Positions 30,501 to 41,136 of a stretch of DNA of 64,000 nucleotides are shown here, piece by piece. The translations under genes and the position numbers were made by a program. The stretch is from assembly GCA_037102815.1 (NCBI GenBank), contig BTPP01000003.1, positions 5,890,001 through 5,954,000 of the forward strand, in the 5' to 3' direction. The first letter of the stretch is position 1. Each line of letters starts with the position of its first letter. The notes beneath the pieces are model-generated. The model was not told where the DNA came from. It was given only the letters and a program-made list of their open reading frames with translations, and did not search any database. This DNA comes from Neurospora intermedia (Eukaryota; Ascomycota; Sordariomycetes; Sordariales; Sordariaceae).

Positions 30501-31662
30501 CATGGGGACCGTGGAGGTCAAGGGGGGTGTGAAGTGGGTTGGTGGTGGTGTAGGTGATGACACGGAAGGAAGAACGGGAGAGCTGGAGAGATTGAGTGGA
30601 TGCAAGCTCAAATTGAAGACCAAGATTGGCAAGGGAAAGATGGATCCGCTGGAGGGAAAAAAGGGCGTGTGGGTGCCCAAGAGACGGCGTGTTGGTGGTC
30701 ATGGGCAGCAGAGACAGCCCGGCGATGGCATCAGCGAGAAAAGCATGTTTTTGGGAGTCGTCAAACGCTACCGGAGCATGTTGCTGCTTCAGTATAAGGA
30801 CAAGCACTCTCTCCTGCCAGATTCCAACCCTGCGTTGGCCGTTCTCTGGCTTCCTTCCATTCCGGACGAGGAGGACGTCACTGTTCGTTTGCCGGTCTGG
30901 AAGGGAGGCAAAAAGCAGCTCAAGAGGGCCAGCACCTGTGCTGATTATAACGGGTTGGAAGAAGGCGAGAAGCCGCTGGGCGAGGTCGAGTTCACAGTCA
31001 GGTTCTGGAGGGGATTGTCCGGATATCATAGGAAGTATGCGAGCAAGCCGAGGAACAGCGATGTCAAGGCGGTAATGGAGGTGTTGGATACGGTGTGCGA
31101 TGAGAAGATGCACGAGGACGATGATGACGGTGCTGGTGGTGGTTCCTGGTCGGAGACAGAGACCAGCGATTCGGATTCTGACAGCGATGCAAGTCTGTCT
31201 GATGACGAGTACAATACCCGCCATAACATCCACCCACCTCAGCATCGGGACACTCCGCAAGAAGCAGCCACGCGTAAAGCTCTGCGGAAGCACGGCGATA
31301 AGACCGCCGCTTCCTCATCCAGCAGTTCAGAATCGGACACGGAAGACCTCCAGGATACCTCGGACGACCACCATAACCCCGTCTCCAAAGCCACACACAT
31401 ACTCAAGCGCAAGATATCTGTCAAGCTTGACGGTGACAAGATTGGGTCCGATCAAGACGATGGGAAACGCGGTGTGGTTGCGCAGGTGCAGGATTACAAA
31501 CAGCATCGAAAGCAGCTGCATAGAAAACACCGAGGCGTGATGCAGTGGAAGGCGGCGAGGACGCTGGATTGGCTGGGTGGCAAAGTGAAGAAGGGGAAGG
31601 GCAAGGTGATGGAATTGGGGGAGCATGGGGATAAGGACACGGGGATTGAGACTGAGGTGTAA
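27562..31662 (+). CDS. Tricalbin-like SMP/C2 lipid-transfer protein (Mug190 family)
   Basis: A single exon of 1366 residues starting CACCATGTCC. Such proteins tether the ER to the plasma membrane and move lipids between bilayers. A disordered Gln/Lys-rich N-terminus (1-240) leads to a hydrophobic hairpin at about 263-320 (LTGLSVVGMLGLGCVSLLGF and YLSLLLFLSLAGAGAYVLI). The SMP domain spans about 355-600 (WLNGLLASVWPLINPDLF, ISSFVQSAVDAALAEYV, LTLDIKDMLVG). C2 domain 1 (about 607-720) retains the calcium-type Asp pattern (SSDPYVTVSW, WDSDKHTADDDLG). C2 domain 2 (about 822-950) is less complete in that pattern. The C-terminal 400 residues are basic, then acidic (SDSDSDSDASLSDDE). The layout fits fungal tricalbins and S. 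pombe Mug190 better than extended synaptotagmins, which carry more C2 domains. Confidence 0.88.
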   Translation: MSGYDDDFENRGARRAHGGPYTAKHPVPTVQGYREHRAEIKAQEEQNAAQLQPDANGNANEPQSKTRRAYDAVKAIHKNEDQQGDQDGNPYPTTNRNDPDAPVEDPGTQQQGVYGGQPNSEENDNTQQGNGQQKQEKQKKGQEKSATETVAATVDPKEKRKVMKKQQPQAHGREVTDPVTHLPITIHDMTDKNLGSVPENFPSVGSDHRTFTGPDAGNKSQDHLQDETVEVGQAHQGMHKLFPPPDFEETKQQMMETYRKAMTAGLTGLSVVGMLGLGCVSLLGFGSGSSNTSAWSYLSLLLFLSLAGAGAYVLIQGLSGWLEKRISAIFEEETWAADRHAEKTLSKNGAPLPESAAWLNGLLASVWPLINPDLFASIADMLEDVMQASLPKLVRMVSVDDIGQGSEAFRILGIKWLPTGAAGQSVDDQGRLKNAGDNDREVKGEGETQGGGGGEMVQEGMEAEEGDFVNMELAFAYRPRSSGKSITSKAKNAHLYLKFYLPGDLAVPVWVELKGFVGIMRVRLQLTPDPPFFELCTLTFLGQPRVNLSCVPLSKHLPNLMDIPLISSFVQSAVDAALAEYVAPKSLTLDIKDMLVGDDFKKDTIARGVVAVYIKKARGFKYGDGGFGPIEGSSDPYVTVSWGKVGKPMFSTRIIIDEQEPVWNEWAYILVSPDEINAQENLRIQIWDSDKHTADDDLGRVEVSLKELMHSEETKNKMHDREDRLMASDPDETMPGTISWAVGYFAKAHIQQSQLEKQTFDPSIRSLDSLKQNVHDTTKSKLREASLSKDMSEEKHQQEAQDLKAKEDQMIISSPPLPTMPSGILSIQIHNITGLEITPLNEDRNRSTGADEVKEDAAEQSDSLPDSYCTIILNQQKIYRTRTKPKNAKPFFNAGTERFVKDWTTCEVIISVRDSREGEEDPLLGVVYLPLRKVFEHRSQVMETFPLAGGIGNGRMRVSMVWRGVEMGEQVMTKELRGWDMGTVEVKGGVKWVGGGVGDDTEGRTGELERLSGCKLKLKTKIGKGKMDPLEGKKGVWVPKRRRVGGHGQQRQPGDGISEKSMFLGVVKRYRSMLLLQYKDKHSLLPDSNPALAVLWLPSIPDEEDVTVRLPVWKGGKKQLKRASTCADYNGLEEGEKPLGEVEFTVRFWRGLSGYHRKYASKPRNSDVKAVMEVLDTVCDEKMHEDDDDGAGGGSWSETETSDSDSDSDASLSDDEYNTRHNIHPPQHRDTPQEAATRKALRKHGDKTAASSSSSSESDTEDLQDTSDDHHNPVSKATHILKRKISVKLDGDKIGSDQDDGKRGVVAQVQDYKQHRKQLHRKHRGVMQWKAARTLDWLGGKVKKGKGKVMELGEHGDKDTGIETEV

Positions 31663-32945
31663 GCCGGTGTTGGAATTGAAGTACAAGGTGTCTAAAGTTG
31701 TAGTTATCGGGAATACAGTATCCTAAGGTGTTTGTGGTGTTGTTATTTGCGAATATGGTGTTTGTCGTCGGTGTTGTCCATGTCTTTGAACGGGAACTGG
31801 CTTCAGAGAAGGTTCATGTTGAATTAGACCCTGAAATGGCGCCCCCTCCCTTTTTTTTCTGTCAAATAAATGTTCGACCTAGACTTCAAGAACCTGTCTC
31901 TGGCCGAAGGATGCAAGTTTTGTTGGTGGGTCTCTTGCTAAGGTTCAGCCGAGGCGTGGGATGGATGTACTGCGTAGATCATTCACACAAAGATGGTGTG
32001 CATGAGGCGGACCACGGAACCCGTCAGGAACGTGGCTTGGCGTTGTTTGTCTTAGCAACAATAATTTGTTTGTTTTCTTATTCGACTCGATACTGTTGAT
32101 GGATGGTAATTGGAGTTTACCTGTGGGCATAGCAGGAATATACCTCTATTGCTTTCAATGTTCGTTGTTAGGATGCAAATAATGGAGATGCCGGCGGCAG
32201 TGAGGCCGGGAGTGGCCTGTGTGTTCTGTAGTGTAGCTTTAGTTAGTGACCCCACCCAATTGATAGCGTTAGTGTACATAGTACATAGCTTCGGGACTCG
32301 GCCTTGTTTCTTCCCCTGTCGGCATATCCCGGCCCCTGAATGGTCCACCCAATTACGGCCAACCACCAATGGCGGCAGCAACACCGACCATGTCGTAAGC
32401 CGAGTGGTCCCGTCGACAGTTACCTACACAGTCCGTCGTTAGCCCGTCCGCTAAAGAGGAGGGTCCCGTCTCGGCAATTCCCTTCTCCAGCCAGTCCTCT
32501 GTTACAATGTTTCGTCGCTGCAGTGCTTTGCCATAATTTTCCTCACCGGATTTCACACCACACCACACTATACTAGATTACTGTGTACGGTAAGTATGTA
32601 CATTACTACCTTACCAACCATACTACTGACCACACACACCACGGCCTGCCTGGTGTTGGTTGACCTGACATGATCCACGCCCACGGCCATCATCGGTTCG
32701 TCGTCGTCTCGATCAAGGGCATGGTCCCCAATTGACATCGTCCCATATCCTTGTCTGCAATCCAATTTATCCATTTCTCATTGTTTTCCTCGAGTCCAGG
32801 TCCCGTTCCTCACGCCAATGCTGCCAATGCCCACTACCATACTATTCCGCGAACCAGCAACGTCCATTGTCTCATTGAGAAGAACAAGTGAACAGGGGAC
32901 TCGTGTCAATCGGGCCAGCGGAACAGCGTCATCATCATTGTACAG
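31663..32945. other. Intergenic region upstream of the Zn2Cys6 regulator
   Basis: About 1.3 kb with a TACCTCTA octamer at 32141 and no convincing gene. It would hold the 3' end of the SMP/C2 transcript and the promoter of the transcription factor. Confidence 0.45.
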
Positions 32946-35942
32946 ATGGACCCCCGATCAGCTCGACCGTCGACAACAACAACAACACCAAGTGCCTCCA
33001 ATCCCTTTCCCTCCCCCTCGCCCAGCCTCAGTGTCGCCCACGTACCCGGCGCTGTAGTACCGAACATCCCGGTCGACGTCGTCTCCGCCGATGGCATCAA
33101 CGGCTACAACACGGCCCTGGTCACCGAGCTGTTGAGGCACAAGCGCAAAGCCCGCGATGTCAAGTCCTGCTTCCCTTGCCGCCACCGAAAGGTCCGCTGC
33201 GACGGCGGTCTTCCATGCTCCAACTGCGTCAAGAGAGACCACGTCTCGCTGTGTCGCCGCGTCACCACCACTCCCGGAGCCCCCTCGTCAGTGACCACCA
33301 CCAAGTCCACCGTCACCAAGCGAATATCCTCGTCAGTTGCCGCTACTTCGCCAAGATCCGTCGGCAGCGGCGATCCTTACAGCACCGGGAGTAATGGGTT
33401 TGCTACCTTTGACCCCACGACAACGGGGCAACAACAACAACAACAGCAGCAGCAGCAGCAGCACAATGGCTATCATGACAATAGCTCTCCAGACGTTGGA
33501 GTCAACGGATGGTGTGTGGGCGATTTCGTCTTTCTTTTCTGTACACATGCACATACACACACATATGCTGACAATGCCCGGGCGGGATGTGTTAGTTCGG
33601 GATATCCTCCCCCACCGCAGCCACAGACGAGAGGACCACACCAAATAGCCTCACCAAACCCCCAACAACAACAACAACCCAGGGACAACCATCTTCCACC
33701 ATTAGTACAATCACAACCACAACCACAAGATGATGATGACAGCATCCTCGAACGTCTCGAAAACATTGAGAGGCAGATCCAAGCTCTCAAGTCGGACTTG
33801 GTTCAGCGCCGGTCCACCCGAGCATACCAGAATGCTGGCAACCAGCAACCCCATGCCCAACAAGATGCGCAAACACCATCAGTGTCGCAGTATTCCGAGC
33901 AGCACCACCACCACCAACAACAACCAGATACTCCCGACCTTCTCCCCCGCCTAGACTCGTTAGTAGCCACCACCTACGGTAACCACCACAGCGCATCCCA
34001 CAACAACAACAGTAAACCGTCTTCCACCCAAGCCCGGTATGGCGCCACCCCGCCTGCCATCTCTCAGCTCGAAGCAACCTCCCTCTTCCGCGGAAAACAT
34101 TTTGTTGAAGAAGCCACGGGCGCCACCATCTTTCTTGGTAGGCGTGCCGACCCTCCTCTTTCACTCGGCTGCTTCCAGGACCCTGCCACTCTCTTTTCTC
34201 CCGGCGGAGACGCCGGACTCAACGGACAGGGCGGAGCAGGAGGAGTCAGACACCATCAGGTCCAGCTGACCCCGCGGACGTATCCATTTACCAACCTGTG
34301 GACGCCCGAGGCCAAGCTAGGCGACGTTTGTCGGACACTGCCTTGTCAGAGCGACATCATTCGGTACTGGCAGGCTTTTGAGACGTATGTCTATCCGTTT
34401 TACCCGATTCTCATGGCCCCCGACGAGTTCAGGGCGAGTATCTATGCCTTCTTGTCGAGGCAGCCGATGATGAGTAGAGCGCAGCAGCAGGAGGCCGAGG
34501 GGGGGATGGGGAATGGCAATGGGATGGCAGGAGGGCCGACGATGAGTTGGATCGAGGAAAATACGGATCCGAGCTGGCTGGCCTTGTTGTTTAGTGTGCT
34601 GGCGTGTGGGACCCAGTTTAGTGAGGATACGGCGGAGGAGAGGTATTTGCGGAGCAAGGTTTTTGGTGAGCATAAACCTCCCTTTTCCTTGGCCGTAACG
34701 ACATGCTAACAGGAAGGTGATTCCAGTATGTTCGGCATTCCAATGTCTCAGAACAGCCAACCTCTTTTTCAAGACCGATCTGAACCAGATCCAAGCCATG
34801 GCTCTCGTATGCCACTGCTTGCGGAATAATCTGGAGACGAATAGTGCTTGGATACTCCTCGGCGCAACAATTCGGTTGGCGCAGAGTATTGGATTGCACG
34901 AGGCATCCATGCCGGGATCGCAGGGCGCATGGGCGACCGAGGTCCATCGTAGCCAAGCGGCACATCTTTGGTCAGTCCCCCTCTCTTTTTATATCTCTCG
35001 TCCGCTCAATCACACTAACAAGAGTCTCGAAATAGGCGCATGATCATCTGGCAAGACACCTTCCTTTCCCTCACCTACGACCGCCCGCCCGTCGCCACCT
35101 CCACCATCCTACATAATGACATGCTCGGCACCCACCGCCACCTTGCCTCCTCGCGCTCTTCCAGCGCCAACCCCGACCCCTCGAAATACACCTTTACAGA
35201 AACCGTCTTCCGAGTTTGCCTTGTCGTTCTCGACTGGACCCGCGAGGGCACCGCGACTGCCCAATCTCCCACTGCCTTGTTCGGGACGGAAAAAGACCGC
35301 CGCTACTCGCAAATACACTCGCTGCTTCATTTCAAGCGCCAGTTCGAGCTGGTCGTCCAAGATGCTGTCCAGTACCTCAGGGATGATTCGCACTGCAAGA
35401 CTCGCCAAGAGCATTTGGAGCGATTGGGACTCCAGATCCATGGGGCCAGTGCATTGTGTAGGATGTATCGATCGTGCGTGAATTCGCTGCGTGAGGATCG
35501 TGGCCAGCAAGGGGGATATGACGCGGTCGGGATCCAGGGACAAGAGGAAGAACAGCTGACGAGCGAGTACGCCATGCACGCCACCGAAGCTATTCGTGCA
35601 TTTTTGGATATGTACCAGTTGAGTCCGACCGTGTGTCGGTCGTGGCCGTTTGTGCATAATGCCGTTAGTTCAGCGGTGATGTTGAGAGAGATTTTGGTTG
35701 GTGGTGGCCCAGGGGGCTCGTCGACTCCTACTTCAATCCATCAGCAGCAACAGCAGGGAAGTGGAATGCAGGCACTAAGAGAGGAATGGACGAGAAGGAG
35801 CGAACCCTTGGTTCAAAAGCTGATTGCCGTCTTGGAAAAAGAGGAGAGGGAGAGTGAGTGGTTGGATGCAGATACGAACGTGAGGCATTCGGGGCCGCAT
35901 TCGAGGGCATTGAGAGCGCTCAAGGAGAGTTATGGGCGGTGA
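32946..35942 (+). CDS. Zn(2)Cys(6) fungal transcription factor
   Basis: Four exons (32946-33511, 33596-34665, 34727-34970, 35036-35942) give 928 residues. The DNA-binding domain at residues 75-103 fits C-x2-C-x6-C-x5-C-x2-C-x8-C (CFPCRHRKVRC, then LPCSNC). A Gln/Ser/Pro-rich linker with a poly-Gln run follows. A short coiled coil (ILERLENIERQIQALKSDL) lies near 235-255, and the fungal_trans middle region is recognisable from WQAFETYVYPFYPILMAPDEF, RLAQSIGLHEA and WRMIIWQDTFLSLTYDRPP. Intron 1 (84 nt) keeps the frame open if retained, so unspliced reading would add 28 residues; its GT...CTGAC...TTAG signals make splicing likely. The target genes cannot be read from sequence. It is convergent with the neighbouring P450 gene and may regulate the cluster to its right (inference). 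Confidence 0.9.
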
Positions 35943-36699
35943 CGACTGGTTATGTCAGGTGGTGAAATAGAGGTACAGATGGAGACCTAACATTCCCGAT
36001 TATGAAGCAGGGATAGACATGGGACAATGCATTGACAGGAAATACACGATGGGCTGGTCTGGCATTGTAGACATAGCATACATGGAGTTTGTGTTTTTGG
36101 AAAGAAATGTCGAGTTTTGGATGTTGGATTCATGTTTACGTCCCTTCTGTTAGTAGAGATACACGTGCAATGTCGAATGAATTGTAAGTTGGCACCTGCC
36201 GGCCATGCATCCTGCGGTCATCACTGCAGTGATCCAGCGTGGCAGGTCTTTCTCGATCGGAGGATGGAACTTGTGCAAAATTTGCCGTCGGTGTACTCGC
36301 TGAGCTCTCCCAGAAGTTGCCCGTCTTCCAAAACTCGAGCGAAGCGAGGTCCCTCCCCGGATGGGGCCGCCGGGGGCATCATCATCAACAAGAACATGCC
36401 AGATCACAAACAGAGCATACAATGGTTGAAGTAATACCCAATGGTCCATTCTAAGTCCACTGCCTGGGAAGGGCCAGAAGAGAAGTAAAGATGTATGTAC
36501 AAACAGAAAACCCGCCCACTAGCTAAGAATGCAGACAGACAGGAAAAGATCAATATAGATGCAATTTTAACCGAACAACAACACCGACAAAATGCCCCCC
36601 TGAATGCAACGACACGACACGACAGGAAAAAGTCAACCCCCACAACCATCAAATCATCTTCAGTATGTCACCAACCATCCCGCCCGCCTACCTACCGAC
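35943..36699. other. Convergent 3' flanks of the Zn2Cys6 factor and the P450
   Basis: About 760 bp between two convergent stop codons, with a TAGAGGTA octamer at 35968 just downstream of the transcription factor. No gene is supported. Confidence 0.5.
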
Positions 36700-38422
36700 T
36701 TACGCGCTGCTCTTAGCAGGCCACTCGGTCCTCCTCTTGGCAGTAACATACAAGTTAAGCGGCCTAATAAGCTGGAACTCAGGATCATACTCGATGGCCT
36801 CAAACCCTTCTCTCGCAAACTTGTACCTGTACACGAGCTCGGACAAGAGGACCTTGATCTCCAGCAGCGCAAAGTTGAAGCCAATGCACGACCGCGGGCC
36901 CGTGGCAAAGGGCATGTAGGCGCCGCGGTGGCGGCTCTTGACCTCCTCCGTCTCCCAGCGGTCCGGGTCGAAGCGGAACGGGTCGTGCCAGTGCTCCGGG
37001 TTGGTGTGGATGGCGTACAGCGCCGGGATCATGATGACGTTCTCGGGCAGGCGGAAGCCACCCGGGAGCACGACGTCCGTCTTGGTGGTGCGGCCGGGCT
37101 GGAACGAGGCGTTGTGCAGCCGCTGGGTTTCCTTGAGGAAGGCGTCGAGGAAGGGGAGCGAGTGAGCTAGGTCGGGGTCCCAGTCGGTTTCGCCGGTGAT
37201 GCCGTGGTCGATGAGCTCTTGGAGCAGCCGGTCTTGCATCTTGGGGTAGGTGACGATGCAGTAGATGCACCACGACAAGAGGGCGGAGGTGGTGGTGTAG
37301 CCGGCGCCCGTGACGACGAGCATGTTGGATAGGATCAGGCCCTTGGGGAAGTGCTCGCCCTTTTCGTCGACGGCGTTGAGCAGGTAGTCGGCCACGCATG
37401 AGGCCTTGGTGGCGGCCTCGTTGAGCGGGAGGTTCTCGATGCCGGACTTGGGCGCGGACTCGACGGTCTCGGCCAGCTGGCCGTACGTGATCTGGCGGAT
37501 CTCACGCAGCCTGGCCGGGTCGCCAAAGGGCAGCTGCTGGTACCAGCTGCCGCGGGATGTGACTTTCTTGTTGAGCGCCAGCAGCTTGACGATGTTGGTG
37601 ACGAGCGAGTGCACCGGCGCGTCGACGGCGTCAAAGTGATGGTAGTCGATACCCATGGCGAACTTGCCGACCGTTTGCGAGGCCAGCTTGACCATGTACT
37701 GGTACACGTTCCAGGACTCGCCGCGGCTGTCGAGCTCGTCAAAGATCTTGAAGGAGCCGCGCACGCACTCCTGCATCAGGGGGGTGTAGTGGCGGACGGC
37801 CTTGGGGCCCATGGCGGGGGGCAGGAACTTGTGGGCCAGACGCCAGTTCTCGGTCTCGGTGTCGCCGATGAAGATGGCCGAGTTGTCCTTGATGCCGAAG
37901 AGGGGGTGCTCCTCGGTGATCTTCTTGGTGAAGTAGGCCGACTCGGCGAGGGCCACGAGCGCCACGGCCGGGTCGTCGGTCAGGTAGTTGGTCCTGCCCA
38001 TGTTGGTGGTCTTGATGACATGGCCGTACTTGCGGAACAGTCTGTAGTGGTTGCCCAGGTGGTCGGGGAAGATCTCATAGTAGGAGCCGACGATGGGGAG
38101 ACCCTCGGGGCCCTGGGGGTCGCGGACAGGGTTGCCATCGATTCTGCAGGCGACAGGACCAGAAGTCCTGAGGACGTCCTCGACGGTCTTGAGCTCCTGC
38201 TCGTCATCGGCGTCAAAGTGGAAGGTGATGCCTGTGTTTGTTAGTGTGCCGAGTCTAGGGAAGACGGGAAAAGGGGTCTGTTGACATACCGGTAGGCACA
38301 GCAATATGGTGGGCAAGGCCAACAGCCCTCTTGAGCTCCTCAAGCTTCCACTTGGGATCGATAACAATGCCGCGGGCAGTTGATGGCTCGTCGCCAACGA
38401 GGAAAAACGTTTGTGATGACAT
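36700..38422 (-). CDS. Cytochrome P450, CYP505/CYP540-like heme domain
   Basis: Two exons (38290-38422 and 36700-38231) joined by a 58-bp intron encode 554 residues. The heme-binding loop is FATGPRSCIG with Cys493 as thiolate ligand; the K-helix has ETQR and the I-helix reads GAGYTTTSALLSW in place of the common AGxDT. The N-terminal half, with FRKYGHVIKTTNMGR and NWRLAHKFLPPAMGPKAVRHY, resembles the heme domain of P450BM3/CYP505 fatty-acid hydroxylases, but there is no fused reductase. There is also no N-terminal membrane anchor: the first 45 residues (SSQTFFLVGDEP...) are polar. The substrate is unknown; a fatty-acyl or other lipophilic compound is a family-based guess. A cytochrome b5-b5 reductase gene is divergently transcribed next door and could supply electrons. 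Confidence 0.92.
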
Positions 38423-39522
38423 GATTGGTGATGTTGTTGATCCAGGTGTAGACAACACTTGAACTGTTAGACACAGGTATCGATCGTTCAATAACAAGTT
38501 TAAACAAACTGTCGTCAGGTGGTTTATAGTTTTATATATCAAACTATAGCCCCTTGTTCAGCAAAACATGGGGGAGGGGGATGATCGGGTCTCGGCATCT
38601 CGCTTTCCGCCGTCTGTTGCATTGCGACTGGTCCAATGGCACTGTTGGTAGCATTGCGCAAAAAGCAGAATTGCCAAAGAACCATCCAAGATCTGAGTGC
38701 GGGTAGGGTTGTTCTTCGAAGAGTTCGGTGCCGTCAATCACCGATCATTGTCCGCCCCCCCCCTCCCCGCGCCCCGTATCAGTGCAGGACCAATATCTAA
38801 AAATGGTGGAGTATCGGGGCCCATGCTTGGTCTTCGTCCGGTGTAAGTCCGGGCGGCAAGGACGGAAGGCCCACGAAGGAAAAGGGATGGAACGACGGGC
38901 ATCGACGGAAACCAGGGACAGGCCAAGGTGGTAACTCGACCGAAGTTCGCGCGCTCGACATGACCCACCGCAGACGTTGGGCAAGTGGCGGCGATCACCA
39001 ATCGGATGCTGCAGAAATCCAACTGTCAAGCTTTCAGGGTTGCGACGAGGGGGGGGGCGATGAAACTCGAAGATATCCATCGAGTGTGGACCACTTGCTT
39101 TTCTCGTCAACGAATGCAGCACAGGGTGACAGTCCGTCATGAAAAGCAAGAGTAGGGCGGAGGCGTGGAGATTTCGAGACGGGGACCGAGGAAGGGGTTC
39201 ACCCGCTACTCCATCTAGCATGTCCCTCTGTTCGGCACCCGGATCCGCAACGGCGCGCCGGGAATATCTCGCCGACCAGGGCGAGAACATCCAATGCCGG
39301 TTCCGACTTTGAGGTTTGTACATCCGTAGAGGTGTATACAAGAACAAACACCCCCTTTTTGACAACTCACCACACCGGTTGTTCTTGCTTGGTTCAACTT
39401 TAATTTTTGCTTGTGGGATTATATACACCGACTACACTCATCACATTCTTGGTACCTCATTCGCGAAGCTGTAATATCTGGATTGCAACACTTGTTCATA
39501 CCTGGTGACCAAGAAAAAAATC
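38423..39522. promoter_or_regulatory. Divergent promoter between the P450 and the cytochrome b5-b5 reductase fusion
   Basis: A shared 1.1 kb interval between two start codons reading away from each other. It contains several CGG/CCG triplets that could suit a Zn2Cys6 regulator, but I see no clear paired site. Frames within it (for example 38745-39428 minus) lack any domain and are taken as chance. Confidence 0.5.
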
Positions 39523-41136
39523 ATGGCCGCCACATTTACTCTGGACGACGTGCGCAAGCACAACAGCAAGGACGATGTCTGGATGGTTATTCACAACAAA
39601 GGTACCTAACTTGCTCTTTCCCTTATTTCAACAGATCGTGACCCCTTTGCTGACCTTCTCAGTCTACAATGTCACAACATACCTCGAAGACCATCCTGGT
39701 GGCTCCATCATCCTTCGCGAGGTTGCCGGTACAGATGCGACCGAGCAGTTTGTGGAAATCGGACACTCTGTCGAGGCCACCGATATCCTAAAAGAGCTCT
39801 ACGTTGGTGATTTGGCGGAAGAGGTAGGTTTTGATCTCCTAGGTAGTTTGTTTACTTGCCCCTTAATTCATTGCTCACCAAATATCGTCCACAGGAACAT
39901 GCCGAAGAGGTCGAGATCTTCAGGCCAACATATGAAAAGGTCGCTATGGAGGCCGCTGTCAAGGTCGAGAAAGCCACTGTCAGCAAGGTTAAGAAGAGTG
40001 TCAGGAGGACCATCGCCATGTCCTCCGTCATCGCCAGCGTTGGCGCCGTTGGTTTGGCCAAGGGCTGGTGGACCGGCCCCGAATGGGCTCTTGCCGCCGT
40101 CGCCACCGCACAAAGGCCCATCAACCAGCTCGCCGACTTCATCCGCTCCAAGTTCGCCCAAAACGGCAGCTCCTCCAAGCTCTTCTGGTGGGGCGTCGGC
40201 ATCGCCACCGTCGTCGAGCTCTCCCTGACCACGGCCGCCACCACCTGGGCGCTTTCCAAGTTCGAGGCCCAAAGGGAGTTCACCCACTTCCCCCGCAGCC
40301 GTCCGGCCAAGAAGGAGCGCAAGGTGGCCATCCTCAAGATCCCCACCAACTCCACCTCGGGTCCTGCCGTCAAGCCTCCCGTCAAGGTGATGGACCCGGC
40401 CGACTGGCGCAACTTCAAGCTGGTGCGCAAGATATTGGTGTCTCCCAACGTCTACCACCTCGTCTTCGCCCTCCCCCACCCCACCGACGTCCTCGGTCTG
40501 CCCACAGGCCAGCACGTCGCCCTCCGCGCGGTCATCGACGGCAAATCGGTCTCGCGTTCATACACCCCCGTCTCCAACAACTCGGACCTCGGCCGCGTCG
40601 AGCTGCTCATCAAGGTCTACGACCAGGGCCTCATGACCAAGCACCTCGAGCGCATGGAGATTGGCGACCAAATCGAGATGCGCGGCCCAAAGGGCGCCAT
40701 GCAGTACGTGCCCAACAGTTACGCCAAGGAGATTGGCATGATTGCCGGCGGCACCGGTATCACGCCCATGTACCAGCTCATCCGCGCCATCTGCGAGGAC
40801 GAGGGCGACAAGACCAAGATCTCGCTGCTGTATGCCAACAACACCGAGGCGGATATCCTGCTGAGGGAGGAGCTCGACGGGTTCGTCAAGGCGTTCCCGG
40901 ACAAGCTATCGGTGCAGTACGTCCTCGGCCAGGCGGACGAGAACTGGACGGGCCTTAGGGGGTTCGTGACGGCCGATATGATCAAGGATTTCTTGCCTCC
41001 TGCGGCGGACACCACCAAGATGTTGCTTTGTGGACCTCCTCCCATGGTGGCTGCCATGAGCAAGAATCTGGTTTCTCTTGGGTTCACGGCCCCTGGTACG
41101 CTTTCCAAGGCTACCGATCAGGTGTTTCTGTTTTAA
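39523..41136 (+). CDS. Cytochrome b5 - NADH-cytochrome b5 reductase fusion
   Basis: Three exons (39523-39601, 39663-39823, 39895-41136) encode 493 residues. The N-terminal cytochrome b5 domain (about 1-80) has HPGG with axial His37 and a second axial His61 in IGHS. A middle region (about 100-195) is partly hydrophobic (MSSVIASVGAVGLAKGWW, LFWWGVGIATVVELSLT) and could anchor the protein in a membrane. The C-terminal b5 reductase domain has the FAD motif RSYTPVS (301-307), GGTGITP (365-371) and the NAD-binding CGPPPM (459-464). The C-terminus DQVFLF is typical. It would take electrons from NADH to its own heme and on to an acceptor. Nitrate reductase is excluded because no molybdopterin domain precedes the b5 domain. 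Partnering the adjacent P450 is inferred from the divergent arrangement. Confidence 0.93.

Noticed and set aside
30079-31293. 404-codon minus-strand frame
   Set aside because: Antisense to the C-terminal part of the SMP/C2 protein and without any domain.
33512-33595. 28-codon in-frame read-through segment of the Zn2Cys6 factor
   Set aside because: The segment is flanked by GTGTGT and TTAG, has a CTGAC branch-like site and is composition-wise intron-like (CA repeat); splicing keeps the frame, so I treat it as an intron.
39523-41136. Nitrate reductase as the identity of the b5-b5 reductase gene
   Set aside because: The frame starts with the b5 domain; no molybdenum-cofactor domain or splice extension precedes it within the divergent promoter.
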